Notes under the pieces: model-generated
Databases searched by the model: none
What the model was told of the DNA's origin: nothing
Seen by the model: the letters and a program-made list of their open reading frames with translations, nothing else
Part shown: positions 45,191-53,541 of the stretch, piece by piece
Position numbering within the stretch: the stretch's first letter is position 1
Layout of the letters: the number at the start of each line of letters is the position of its first letter
Assembly (NCBI GenBank): GCA_030425045.1
Contig: JAUHVL010000005.1
Span: forward strand, 62,001 to 126,000
From: a bacterium
GTDB lineage: Bacteria > Bdellovibrionota > Bacteriovoracia > Bacteriovoracales > Bacteriovoracaceae
DNA length: 64,000 nucleotides
Direction of reading: 5' to 3'
Position numbers and translations under genes: made by a program

Positions 45191-45505
45191 TTAGTTATCG
45201 TAAGAGACAACTTTAGATGACGTCATATGTTCTTGAAGAACGTCTAATGAAAATTCTAAAGCTTGTTCTTCATAGGGGATTGAACTGTCTCTCTCTTGGT
45301 CGAGAAAGTTAGCTTGTTTAATTAATGAAGCACAGATTCTAATGGCCTCAGCACTGTTATCAAAATACTCTGATTCGCTTTCTGTTGTAAGAACATGCTG
45401 GAGGAGATGGTTTAAAGTTTTGATCGTTCTGATTTGAGCTTGTGTAAGTTCAGCAGAATCTAATTCGATAAAAATTTTGTTTTCTAGTTTTAAATCTTGA
45501 GACAT
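45191..45505 (-). CDS. small helical protein, unknown function (104 aa)
   Basis: ATG 45505 (MSQDLKL) is taken because GGGGGAA lies 6-7 nt upstream. The product is helix-rich and acidic, with SAELTQAQIRTIKTLNHLL and SAEAIRICASLIKQANFL segments, no signal peptide and no recognised domain. It is convergent with rluB (2-nt gap). A cytoplasmic interaction partner is the most that can be said. Confidence 0.55.
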   Translation of the reverse strand: MSQDLKLENKIFIELDSAELTQAQIRTIKTLNHLLQHVLTTESESEYFDNSAEAIRICASLIKQANFLDQERDSSIPYEEQALEFSLDVLQEHMTSSKVVSYDN

Positions 45506-45652
45506 AACTTGTTCCCCCAACTCCTGATCTTGGTCATTCTAATTAAAGTATCGACATTTTTTTCAATGATTTTAGTACTTTATGTTGGATCAAATTACTC
45601 TGGATGGCACAAAAAGTTGCAAGTACTAGACATAAGAGAGTAAATAGATTAG

Positions 45653-45680
45653 TTTACTAGACCAGTTACTAACGTAATTT
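45653..45680 (+). promoter_or_regulatory. candidate promoter for the initiator tRNA gene
   Basis: TTTACT (45653-45658) and TAATTT (45675-45680) are separated by 16 nt and lie 12 nt upstream of the tRNA 5' end, which suits a short leader. The remaining 5' gap from 45506 shows no other gene. Confidence 0.35.
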
Positions 45681-45691
45681 TAGTCAATTAG

Positions 45692-45768
<77 letters not shown>

Positions 45769-46004
45769 ATTTTTAAAGTCCCTCAAATTAATTAGTTTTA
45801 GCAAAATAAGTGCTCAAACGACCTTTGGTCCTGCAGGCTGAATGCTCAAGCCGCATTCAGTGGTTCGAATCCAGCCCCCGCAACCAATTTTTAAAGTCCC
45901 TCAAATTAATTAGTTTTAGCAAAATAAGTGCTCAAACGACCTTTGGTCCTGCAGGCTGAATGCTCAAGCCGCATTCAGTGGTTCGAATCCAGCCCTCGCA
46001 ACCA
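45769..46004 (+). repeat. two tandem 118-bp units each ending in the tRNA 3' tail
   Basis: Units 45769-45886 and 45887-46004 are identical except for C to T at 45996. Each has 93 nt of spacer followed by the 25-nt T-arm, acceptor 3' strand and CCA of the preceding tRNA (45862-45886 and 45980-46004, copying 45744-45768). The spacer holds an 8-bp hairpin (CTGAATGC 45838-45845, GCATTCAG 45853-45860, loop TCAAGCC) and a 12-nt complement of the tRNA, AACGACCTTTGG at 45817-45828. No reading frame is present. tRNA-tail duplications are classic integration-site footprints, but no integrase is seen. Confidence 0.85.
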
Positions 46005-46125
46005 TTTCCCTTAATTTACCTTATCATTACTTTCGTCATCGATCTGATTTGGTCACGTACTTGCGTACGCTTCCGGCATCAGCTCTCTTCCTCAAGCAAG
46101 CATGAGGGAAATTAAGGAAAATGGT
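46001..46125. repeat. 125-bp inverted-repeat element
   Basis: Seventeen-base arms, ACCATTTCCCTTAATTT (46001-46017) and AAATTAAGGAAAATGGT (46109-46125), are complementary at 16 of 17 positions. The left arm shares its first four bases with the CCA end of the last tRNA-tail repeat. Inside are further pairs: CTGAT/ATCAG, GTAC-TTGC-GTAC and CCTCA/TGAGG. The size and termini fit a small non-coding MITE-like element or a structured transcript end. With the tandem units it accounts for most of the gene-free stretch 45769-46222. Confidence 0.6.
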
Positions 46126-46222
46126 GTTGTTATTAGAGAGGGGATTTTGCTGTGATTTTTGGACTGATAGCTGGTGTGTTGGTACAAACGATTTAATTAT
46201 TTTTTATAGAGAAGAGGGTTCT

Positions 46223-47098
46223 ATGAGTTTAGAGATTACGGGAATTACGAAAACGTATGCGAATGGGGTGAAGGCCTTAGATAATGTGAACTTGTCGATG
46301 GAGAAGGGGATGTTTGGTTTACTTGGACCTAATGGTGCGGGTAAATCCTCTTTGATGCGTACTTTGGCCACATTACAGCCACCTGATAGCGGTGACATTA
46401 AGTTTAACGATATTGATGTTCTCAATTCTCCAGAGTCACTACGAGCTCAGCTTGGTTATCTTCCGCAAGAGTTCGGTGTTTATCCAAAAGCGACAGCAAA
46501 TGATTTGTTAGATTATTTGGCCCAGCTAAAGGGGATTGCTAATGCTAAAGAGCGAAAAGAGCTGGTGGCACAACTTTTAGAAATGACAAACTTAACGGAT
46601 GTAAAAAAGCGGGCCGTCTCGACCTACTCTGGTGGGATGAAGCAACGTTTTGGAATTGCTCAAGCGCTAATTGGTAATCCTAAGCTCATTATTGTCGATG
46701 AACCAACAGCGGGGTTGGATCCGCAAGAGAGAGTTCGTTTTTATAATATTCTAAGTGACATCGGTGAAGAAGTAACTGTTCTTCTCTCTACTCATATCGT
46801 AACGGATGTTTCTGATCTCTGTTCAAATTTTGCCATCATGAATAAGGGAAAAGTTTTGGTAAAGACGACTCCCGAAAAAGCAATTCAGTCTCTTGAGGGA
46901 AAAATCTTTAGTAAGCTTATGAAAAAGAATGAAGCAGATGAAATGGAGAGTATACATAAAGTTGTTTCTTCAAGGTTTAAGTCAGGGAATATCTTATTAA
47001 AAGTATTTGCTGATCAATGCCCTGAGGGATTTGATGCAGAAGAAGTTGATTTAGAAGATTATTACTTTGCTCACATAAAAGGGTTTATCAATGCTTAA
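46223..47098 (+). CDS. ABC transporter ATP-binding protein
   Basis: ATG 46223 follows GAAGAGGG; the frame is open for 34 more codons upstream but these overlap the inverted-repeat element and look unlike the family. The 291-residue ATPase has Walker A GPNGAGKSS, Q-loop LPQEFGVYP, signature TYSGGMKQRFGIAQAL and Walker B LIIVDEPTAGLDP. It powers the membrane protein encoded 8 nt overlapping downstream. Substrate is unknown. Confidence 0.93.
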   Translation: MSLEITGITKTYANGVKALDNVNLSMEKGMFGLLGPNGAGKSSLMRTLATLQPPDSGDIKFNDIDVLNSPESLRAQLGYLPQEFGVYPKATANDLLDYLAQLKGIANAKERKELVAQLLEMTNLTDVKKRAVSTYSGGMKQRFGIAQALIGNPKLIIVDEPTAGLDPQERVRFYNILSDIGEEVTVLLSTHIVTDVSDLCSNFAIMNKGKVLVKTTPEKAIQSLEGKIFSKLMKKNEADEMESIHKVVSSRFKSGNILLKVFADQCPEGFDAEEVDLEDYYFAHIKGFINA

Positions 47099-50000
47099 GA
47101 TTATAATAGCGAATATTCTTTTTGAGCTAAATCTTAAAAAAAGACTGATTTCAACTTATGCTTATTTTCTTTTGTTTGCGGCTTTTAGTGCTTTGATGAT
47201 GGTCATTGCAGGGGGTGGCATTAAAGGAGCGGTTGTTAGCTTTGGTCTTTCAAATAAGGTCAATATAAATTCCTCCGTATCACTAACAATGATTACAGCT
47301 TTTATGGGAGTTTTTGGGCTTTTTATTATTGCACCTGCTTTTGGTCAGGCTTTGTTTAAAGATTTCGGAAATAAGTTTGATCAGATTATTTATAGTTATC
47401 CCGCTAACAGGAAAGGCTTTTTAATTGGACGTTTTCTTGGGGCTCTTCTCGCTCAAATTTTTATTTTTTCTAGTATTGCCTTGGGGCTTTGGATCGGTAC
47501 ATTATTTCCTAACGTGCAAGCGGGACTGGTTGGAGAAAATAAGTTATTTCTCTATATTCTCCCGTATTTTACTTCACTGATTCCAAACTTTTTTATCTTT
47601 GGGTCTATGTTCTTTTTGATTTCCTCTAAAACCAAAAAAATGGCTCCTGTTTATATTTGTTGTATTATTCTCTTTATGGCATGGATGCTTTCCGGTCAGT
47701 TGCAAAGAGAAATCGACAATAAGTTACTTTCAACATTAATTGATCCTTTCGGGCTTGAGGCCATTTCTCAAAGTATCCGTTATTGGTCAGCAGCTGAGCA
47801 AAATAATAACGTTGTTGTTTTGTTTTCATACTATCTTTACAACCGTCTCCTTTGGGGGAGCATCGGTTTAATTCTCTTCATCTATAGTATTTTTACATTT
47901 AATCATCAGCTCAAAGTGAAGAAATCTAAAACCGTGGATGTCAAAGAAGATATTAAAAAGGTTGTCGTGGCGAAATTAAAAGATATGAATCCTGTTTTTA
48001 ACTTCACAACATTGATAACAATGACGAAGTTTGAAATCTCTCAGGCCATTAAAAATATTTATTTCCAAATGATTCTTTTGGCGGGAATTCTTTTTGTCTT
48101 TGTGAGTAGTACACAGATTGGCAAAATGTATGGAACAAATACTTTTCCTGTAACAGAAAATGTTATCTCCTTAGTTGGTGGAAGTTTCTCGCTCTTTATC
48201 CTTATTATCCTAACTTTTTATGCTGGAGAAGTGGTTTGGAATGAAAGACAGGTTAAAATAAATGAAATTTTAGACTCTTATGATACGCCAACATGGATGA
48301 AAGTCGTTTCGAAATGGATGACGTTAAATCTTATTATCATTATTTTACTAACAACAATTTTCTTTTGTGGACTGATTGTGCAAACGGTTATGGGGTATCA
48401 TCAGTACGACTTTTCTCAATATTTCTTTAGATTGTTTGTCGTAAAATTTATTAGTTATTTTAATTTGGCCATGTTTGCTTTTTTTATTCAAGTTATTGTG
48501 AAGAGTAAGTATTTGGGTCATGCCTTAATGATTTTATATTATTTACTTTTGACATGGTTACCTTCTCTGGGATTTAGTCATAAGATTTATCGGTTTAATG
48601 CAGCTCCTCTTGCAACATATTCCGATATGAATAAGTTTGGTCGATTTATAGAAGGATATTTTGCTTTTAAAATTTATTGGTTCTTCTTAGCGTTTGCTCT
48701 TCTAATTGTTGCGGCACTTTATTGGCAAAGAGGATCTTTAAGTAATTTTAAAGACAGAAAACATCAATTCATTCAACGATTGAAGTCTTCATTTTTGAAG
48801 TGGCCTCTTTTCATATCTCTAGGCATGTTTTTTGTTCTCGGTGGTTTTGTTTATTATAATACGAACGTTCTTAATACTTATCGTACTTCAGCGGAACTCA
48901 ATCAGCGTAAGGCAGATTATGAGAAAAAGTATAAAAAATATGCTAACGAGCCAATTCCTATTATTACCAGTGTTGATGTAAGAGTTAATATCTTCCCCAA
49001 AGAAGCTAGAGTTGAGTTTGACTCAAGCGTAAAACTTGAAAATAAAACAAACCAGCCAATTAAGAAGTTTTTGTTTCATGTTATTAGTGATCAAATTACC
49101 TTCGATGCTAAGTTTTCTAAAAATGGTAAATTTATTGAGGATGAAAACCTTAAAGGTATATGGTTTTTTGAGTTTGAAGACCTTTTTATTCCCGGAGAAA
49201 AAATTGATTTTTCTTATAAAGGAAAAATTGAGTATCTAGGTTTTGCGAATGAGGTAATAGGAACTGATATTGTTGAGAACGGAACATTTTTTAATCAATG
49301 GAGTTTTATGCCAAGTTTTGGATACCAGCCAAACTTCGAACTTAGCTCAACCAAAGATCGAACCAAGTATGGTCTAGAGAAGAAAAAACGTATGCCACCT
49401 ATTGATGATGAGCATGCGCTACAATTTAATTATATTTCAAACAACGCATCTTGGATTGATTATCGTGCAGTTGTTTGTACAGATCCTGATCAAATAGCTA
49501 TTTCTCCAGGTTACTTACAAAAAGAGTGGGTTGAAGAGGGTAGACGATGTTTTGATTATAAAATGGATCAAAAGATATTAAATTTCTATTCGTTTCTTTC
49601 TGCACGTTATGAAGTGAAAAGAGATAAGTGGAATGATGTCAATATCGAAGTTTATTACCATAAGGGACATGAATATAATTTAGATGGGATGATCGAAGCA
49701 ACGAAGAGCTCGCTTGATTATTTCACAAAGAACTTTAGTCCATATCAGCATAAACAATTTCGAATTTTAGAGTTTCCTAGGTATGCAACTTTTGCACAAG
49801 CTTTCCCTAACACCATTCCATTTTCTGAGGCCATTGGCTTTATTGCAGATGTTGACGACACTGACCCAAAGGATGTTAATTTTCCATACTATGTAACAAG
49901 TCATGAAATGGCCCACCAATGGTTTGCTCATCAGATCATCGGTGGTGGTGTTGAAGGTGTTACGATGCTATCAGAAAGTTTCGCTCAATATGGTGCACTT

Positions 50001-50669
50001 ATGGTGATGAAGAAAAAGTATGGTCATCAAAAAATGAGAAGATTTTTAAAACATGAATTAGATAGATATCTCTTCGGTCGATCTCAAGAGCACGAGTATG
50101 AAAACCCACTTTATCTCAATGAGAATCAACAATATATTCATTATCAAAAGGGAAGTCTCATTATGTATGCTTTACAAGAGCATTTCGGTGAGAAATTGGT
50201 TAACTCTGTTATCAGTGAGTTTATTTCACAAAAAGGATATCAAGAAGCTCCTTTTACGACCTCATTAGAGTTTTTAGATTTACTCTATTCAAAAGTACCG
50301 CAGGATGATCACCCTTTTTTAGATGATTTGTTTAAGAGAATTGTTCTCTTTGATAATAAAATTGTCAGCGCTAAGCAAAAGAAATTAGAAAATGGAAAAA
50401 TCGAACTCGAAGTTGAAATCGAAGGAAAAAAGCTAGTAGCCGATCAAGACGGTCAGGAAAAGGAAGAAGACTTTGAAAAAGAATTCACTTTTGCCGTTGA
50501 GCAGAAAGAGGGTGAATACATTTATTTTCAAAAACATCTCATTAAAAATGGCATGAATAAAGTAAAGTTTGTTTTAGAAAAGCCGGGAAAGAAGTTTTAT
50601 CTTGATCCAATCTTTATTAATATTGATAAGAGTCCAACAGAAAATGATAAAAAAATAGTATCAATATAA
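47091..50669 (+). CDS. ABC-2 type permease fused to an M1 family aminopeptidase domain
   Basis: The 1192-residue protein has about twelve hydrophobic segments in its first ~590 residues, including an ABC-2 permease-like half, and a C-terminal gluzincin (M1) peptidase domain. The zinc motif is TSHEMAHQWFAHQ with the downstream glutamate in SESFAQYG, as in M1 aminopeptidases. The same fusion is known from Bacteroidetes-type ABC permease/M1 proteins. It may couple transport to peptide trimming at the periplasmic face. It overlaps the ATPase gene by 8 nt. Confidence 0.88.
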   Translation: MLKIIIANILFELNLKKRLISTYAYFLLFAAFSALMMVIAGGGIKGAVVSFGLSNKVNINSSVSLTMITAFMGVFGLFIIAPAFGQALFKDFGNKFDQIIYSYPANRKGFLIGRFLGALLAQIFIFSSIALGLWIGTLFPNVQAGLVGENKLFLYILPYFTSLIPNFFIFGSMFFLISSKTKKMAPVYICCIILFMAWMLSGQLQREIDNKLLSTLIDPFGLEAISQSIRYWSAAEQNNNVVVLFSYYLYNRLLWGSIGLILFIYSIFTFNHQLKVKKSKTVDVKEDIKKVVVAKLKDMNPVFNFTTLITMTKFEISQAIKNIYFQMILLAGILFVFVSSTQIGKMYGTNTFPVTENVISLVGGSFSLFILIILTFYAGEVVWNERQVKINEILDSYDTPTWMKVVSKWMTLNLIIIILLTTIFFCGLIVQTVMGYHQYDFSQYFFRLFVVKFISYFNLAMFAFFIQVIVKSKYLGHALMILYYLLLTWLPSLGFSHKIYRFNAAPLATYSDMNKFGRFIEGYFAFKIYWFFLAFALLIVAALYWQRGSLSNFKDRKHQFIQRLKSSFLKWPLFISLGMFFVLGGFVYYNTNVLNTYRTSAELNQRKADYEKKYKKYANEPIPIITSVDVRVNIFPKEARVEFDSSVKLENKTNQPIKKFLFHVISDQITFDAKFSKNGKFIEDENLKGIWFFEFEDLFIPGEKIDFSYKGKIEYLGFANEVIGTDIVENGTFFNQWSFMPSFGYQPNFELSSTKDRTKYGLEKKKRMPPIDDEHALQFNYISNNASWIDYRAVVCTDPDQIAISPGYLQKEWVEEGRRCFDYKMDQKILNFYSFLSARYEVKRDKWNDVNIEVYYHKGHEYNLDGMIEATKSSLDYFTKNFSPYQHKQFRILEFPRYATFAQAFPNTIPFSEAIGFIADVDDTDPKDVNFPYYVTSHEMAHQWFAHQIIGGGVEGVTMLSESFAQYGALMVMKKKYGHQKMRRFLKHELDRYLFGRSQEHEYENPLYLNENQQYIHYQKGSLIMYALQEHFGEKLVNSVISEFISQKGYQEAPFTTSLEFLDLLYSKVPQDDHPFLDDLFKRIVLFDNKIVSAKQKKLENGKIELEVEIEGKKLVADQDGQEKEEDFEKEFTFAVEQKEGEYIYFQKHLIKNGMNKVKFVLEKPGKKFYLDPIFINIDKSPTENDKKIVSI

Positions 50670-50673
50670 TTTT

Positions 50674-51684
50674 ATGGCCATTAGAGAAACTGTTCCAAAA
50701 GAGATACCAGCACTGATTAATTTTGTAATTATGTTAATTGCTTGTACAACAGCTTTAGTTGCACTTTATATTTTTGAACATAGTGGCTCTGTACTTGTTA
50801 TGGTTTCAATGGCCATACTCTTTTCTTTTGTTTCAAATACAATTTTTTCACTTTTTCATGAAAGTGTTCATGGTGTTTTATTTCCTAATCGTAAATTGAA
50901 CTATTATTGCGGCGTTTTTGTGGGAGCATTTTTTCCCACAAGTTTTACACTTCAGCAAATTTTTCATTTAGGTCATCATCGTCGTAATCGCACAGATGCA
51001 GAGATTTTTGATCAATACTATCCGGGTGATAACTTATTTATTAAGCGATTTGTTTTATTTTATCTTTTGACAGGACTTTATTGGACAAGCCCTCCAATGG
51101 CGAGCTTACTTTATCTCTTCTTTCCTTCTGTGCTTAATTCTTCCAAAATTCGTGGTGCTGACTCTATGAAAAAAGGTGGCTTTTCAGATATGTTATCTGG
51201 ACTTGATCGAAAGAATATCCCATCAACAAAAATTAGATTAGAAGTACTTGCCATAATAATATTTCAGGTTTCTCTTTTCATTTTTTTAGATTTGAGCTTT
51301 TTTACATGGATTGTTTGTTATTATAGCTTTGCTGTTAATTGGAGTGCTCTTCAGTATGCTGATCATGCTTGGTCTGAACGAGATATAAGAAATGGCGCTT
51401 GGAATTTGAAAATTAATCCAATCGTTGAAAAAATATTCTTAAATTATCACTTTCATTTGGCCCATCATCAATATCCAAATGTTCCATGGATACATCTTCC
51501 TAAGCTTGTTGATGAAACAAGAGATCGACCTAGTTTTTGGATCATATACTTTAAATTATGGAGAGGGCCTACTGAGATAAAAGAACCTTGCCCAAGTATT
51601 TCTAGAGACTTTGAAGAGGAAATTTATAAAAACACATCTCTTAAGTTAGCTTCTTCGACTCAAAGTAATGAAATAGTCTCATAG
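50674..51684 (+). CDS. fatty acid desaturase family membrane protein
   Basis: The 336-residue protein has four or so membrane segments and three histidine boxes: H62-E-S-V-H66, H98-L-G-H101-H102 and HFHLAHHQYP near the C-terminus, which bind the di-iron centre of acyl-lipid desaturases/beta-carotene hydroxylase-like enzymes. It probably desaturates membrane acyl chains. It starts 4 nt after the ABC/M1 gene and its last 44 nt overlap the convergent PAP2 gene. Confidence 0.88.
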   Translation: MAIRETVPKEIPALINFVIMLIACTTALVALYIFEHSGSVLVMVSMAILFSFVSNTIFSLFHESVHGVLFPNRKLNYYCGVFVGAFFPTSFTLQQIFHLGHHRRNRTDAEIFDQYYPGDNLFIKRFVLFYLLTGLYWTSPPMASLLYLFFPSVLNSSKIRGADSMKKGGFSDMLSGLDRKNIPSTKIRLEVLAIIIFQVSLFIFLDLSFFTWIVCYYSFAVNWSALQYADHAWSERDIRNGAWNLKINPIVEKIFLNYHFHLAHHQYPNVPWIHLPKLVDETRDRPSFWIIYFKLWRGPTEIKEPCPSISRDFEEEIYKNTSLKLASSTQSNEIVS

Positions 51685-52285
51685 CTGCAAAGCCAAGCAT
51701 AAAGCCTGTCACAATATCGAGTAAATGATGCTGATGAGTAAAGAGGACAGAAAGACTCATGCCAATCATCCAAATATGAGAAATGAAATTAACGATTGTA
51801 TTTTTCCCAATACTATATTTCATAACTTCTAATGTAATAAAAGTATAAGTGATATGAAGTGAAGGGGCGAGGTTATGTGGTTTATCGATACTATAGAGGA
51901 TATCGTATAAAAGCTTAAATTGATCAACTTCTTTGGGCCAAACATAACCAATCTTTCCAGGAAACATTATAAAAAAGAATGCAGCAATGAATACAGTCGT
52001 TATCATCGTTTTGAAATAGCTTTTGTAGTATTGATGATGAATAAGAAAAAGAGCGAGAAATAAAAGCAGGTCCAGAGATCTATAAACCAAAATACTGGCG
52101 GGAATAAAAGGAGTGTTCTTTTCAAACTCAAAGTACACACGATAAAGGGATTCGGCGGGGAGTGAAGAAGCGTAGTAGTTACAACTGCCATAAACGATGA
52201 TGAAAATTCCCATAAAAAGCAATTCGCCAATAAAGTAACGTGATATTTGTTTTTTTGAGAGTTCTACAAAGATAGTTTTGGGCAT
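51641..52285 (-). CDS. PAP2 superfamily membrane phosphatase
   Basis: The 214-residue protein has six membrane segments and the PAP2 motifs PSLHITYTFITLE and HQHHLLDIVTGFMLG, with the catalytic histidines. It probably dephosphorylates a lipid phosphate. ATG 52285 is favoured over 52291 because GAAAG then falls 7 nt upstream. It overlaps the desaturase at the 3' end and faces a divergent lipoprotein gene. Confidence 0.85.
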   Translation of the reverse strand: MPKTIFVELSKKQISRYFIGELLFMGIFIIVYGSCNYYASSLPAESLYRVYFEFEKNTPFIPASILVYRSLDLLLFLALFLIHHQYYKSYFKTMITTVFIAAFFFIMFPGKIGYVWPKEVDQFKLLYDILYSIDKPHNLAPSLHITYTFITLEVMKYSIGKNTIVNFISHIWMIGMSLSVLFTHQHHLLDIVTGFMLGFAAMRLFHYFESKKLT

Positions 52286-52328
52286 TATCATACTTTCTAT
52301 ATTAAAATATTATAAAAATATTTTGCCT

Positions 52329-53075
52329 ATGAAGATTGTAGATATCAAGTACTCTCATTTATTAATTATTAGTTTAATTTTTTTATTCCAGAGCTGTTCT
52401 AAAAAGCTTAACTTGAGAGAAATCGAAGAAAAAAGAAAGGGGCATCAGCAATTTCTTACTGAAAATGCTCAAATGGCCAGTTTAATTTTAGCTGATGATT
52501 TTAATTTTCATGGAATCGAAGTTCTTTATGTTCAACCTGGTGAAAGTTATTACCAATGGTTTGGTCACTCTCTTTTAAGGCTCGTGGGGAGTGGTAAAAG
52601 TCCTTCAGAAGATTTAACTGTTAGTTTTATTGCAGACTTTAATGATGATGAGCTCGATCCTGTAAAGGCTTATTATGGCGGTTATGAGGTTCTTCCTGTG
52701 ATTAATACATGGAGGAGGACATTTAAAGAATATGCTATTGATGAAGATCGTTATATTGACCGTTATGTTTTTCTTACCTCTAAAAACGGTCGTCAAAATA
52801 TATTAACTCATTTGAAAAGCTGGATTGAAAACCCACAAATTCCAGGTACGTATTCTTTTAGAAGAAATGGGTGCACAGCACTTTTGTTAAGGCTCCTTGC
52901 AAAGGGGTCGATTGTTGATGGCGACAAAATCGTCTTTCCCGTTGAAGTTGTTCCTTATTTATCGACGCTTAATTTAATTTCATGGCGTTTTAAAAGGTTA
53001 AATAAAAACAGTACCTTTCATGATAAGTATCGAATGATTGATAAAACGGTCTATCAGGGAGTACGAGATGATTAA
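52329..53075 (+). CDS. DUF4105-like lipoprotein
   Basis: The 248-residue product starts at ATG 52329 and has a lipoprotein-type signal (LLIISLIFLFQSC) with lipidation at the Cys. The body contains VQPGESYYQWFGHSLLRLVG and YSFRRNGCTALLLRLLAKG, a pattern like DUF4105 proteins, which have a catalytic-looking Ser/Cys and His. It overlaps the following membrane protein by 8 nt. An enzymatic role at the outer or inner membrane is plausible but unproven. Confidence 0.65.
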   Translation: MKIVDIKYSHLLIISLIFLFQSCSKKLNLREIEEKRKGHQQFLTENAQMASLILADDFNFHGIEVLYVQPGESYYQWFGHSLLRLVGSGKSPSEDLTVSFIADFNDDELDPVKAYYGGYEVLPVINTWRRTFKEYAIDEDRYIDRYVFLTSKNGRQNILTHLKSWIENPQIPGTYSFRRNGCTALLLRLLAKGSIVDGDKIVFPVEVVPYLSTLNLISWRFKRLNKNSTFHDKYRMIDKTVYQGVRDD

Positions 53076-53541
53076 TACAATCTTTTTTTGCTCTCTTTTG
53101 ACTTGTTATTTGCCGCTGTTTTTAAAGACGTCGTCTCACTCTTTAGAGAGTAAATGGATGTTCTCAAAAAATGTTTTTTTTGTCTTAGGACCTCTTGTGC
53201 TTCTTGCCTTAACTCATATGCACAATAATTTAAAAATTGTAATGGCCGTACATTTATTTATTTGGTTTTGTTATCTTTTAAAACGGCTGGAAAGCTATCT
53301 CATTTTATTAAAAATTACTCACCTTGTGATCTTTTTAGCGAGCTTTTTATATTTATGGCCACCTGACATTTCTAGAGCGAGTCTGGCTTCTATTATTTAT
53401 ATTTTTAGTATTTTATTAGTTCTTATTCTTGATCTCTTTACAGTATTTATTAAAAAAAAGCTTGCTTATGTTTTGAGTTATTCTTTATTAACATTAACAA
53501 TTCTTTTTAATGGATTTATGTTTTTTGAGTTAGCGTTTTAG
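53068..53541 (+). CDS. hydrophobic membrane protein, unknown family (157 aa)
   Basis: ATG 53068 overlaps the lipoprotein's stop by 8 nt and has AGGGAG about 6 nt upstream. The product has about five closely packed membrane segments and short charged loops. No domain is recognised. It is probably coupled to the upstream DUF4105-like gene and may be its membrane partner. Its last 26 nt overlap the convergent RND gene. Confidence 0.65.
   Translation: MINTIFFCSLLTCYLPLFLKTSSHSLESKWMFSKNVFFVLGPLVLLALTHMHNNLKIVMAVHLFIWFCYLLKRLESYLILLKITHLVIFLASFLYLWPPDISRASLASIIYIFSILLVLILDLFTVFIKKKLAYVLSYSLLTLTILFNGFMFFELAF

Noticed and set aside
45605-45621. Sigma-54 promoter-like TGGCAC then TTGCA upstream of the tRNA
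   Set aside because: The spacer is 6 nt, one longer than the strict -24/-12 spacing that sigma-54 needs, and there is no matching gene start at the expected distance.
45769-46004. CRISPR-like array or additional tRNA genes in the tail repeats
   Set aside because: There are only two units, the spacers are identical instead of unique, and the tail copies lack the 5' half needed for a cloverleaf.
46121-46222. Longer N-terminus for the ABC ATPase
   Set aside because: The extra 34 codons overlap the inverted-repeat element, are rich in Cys/Trp unlike the family, and ATG 46223 has a ribosome site and a typical ATPase start.
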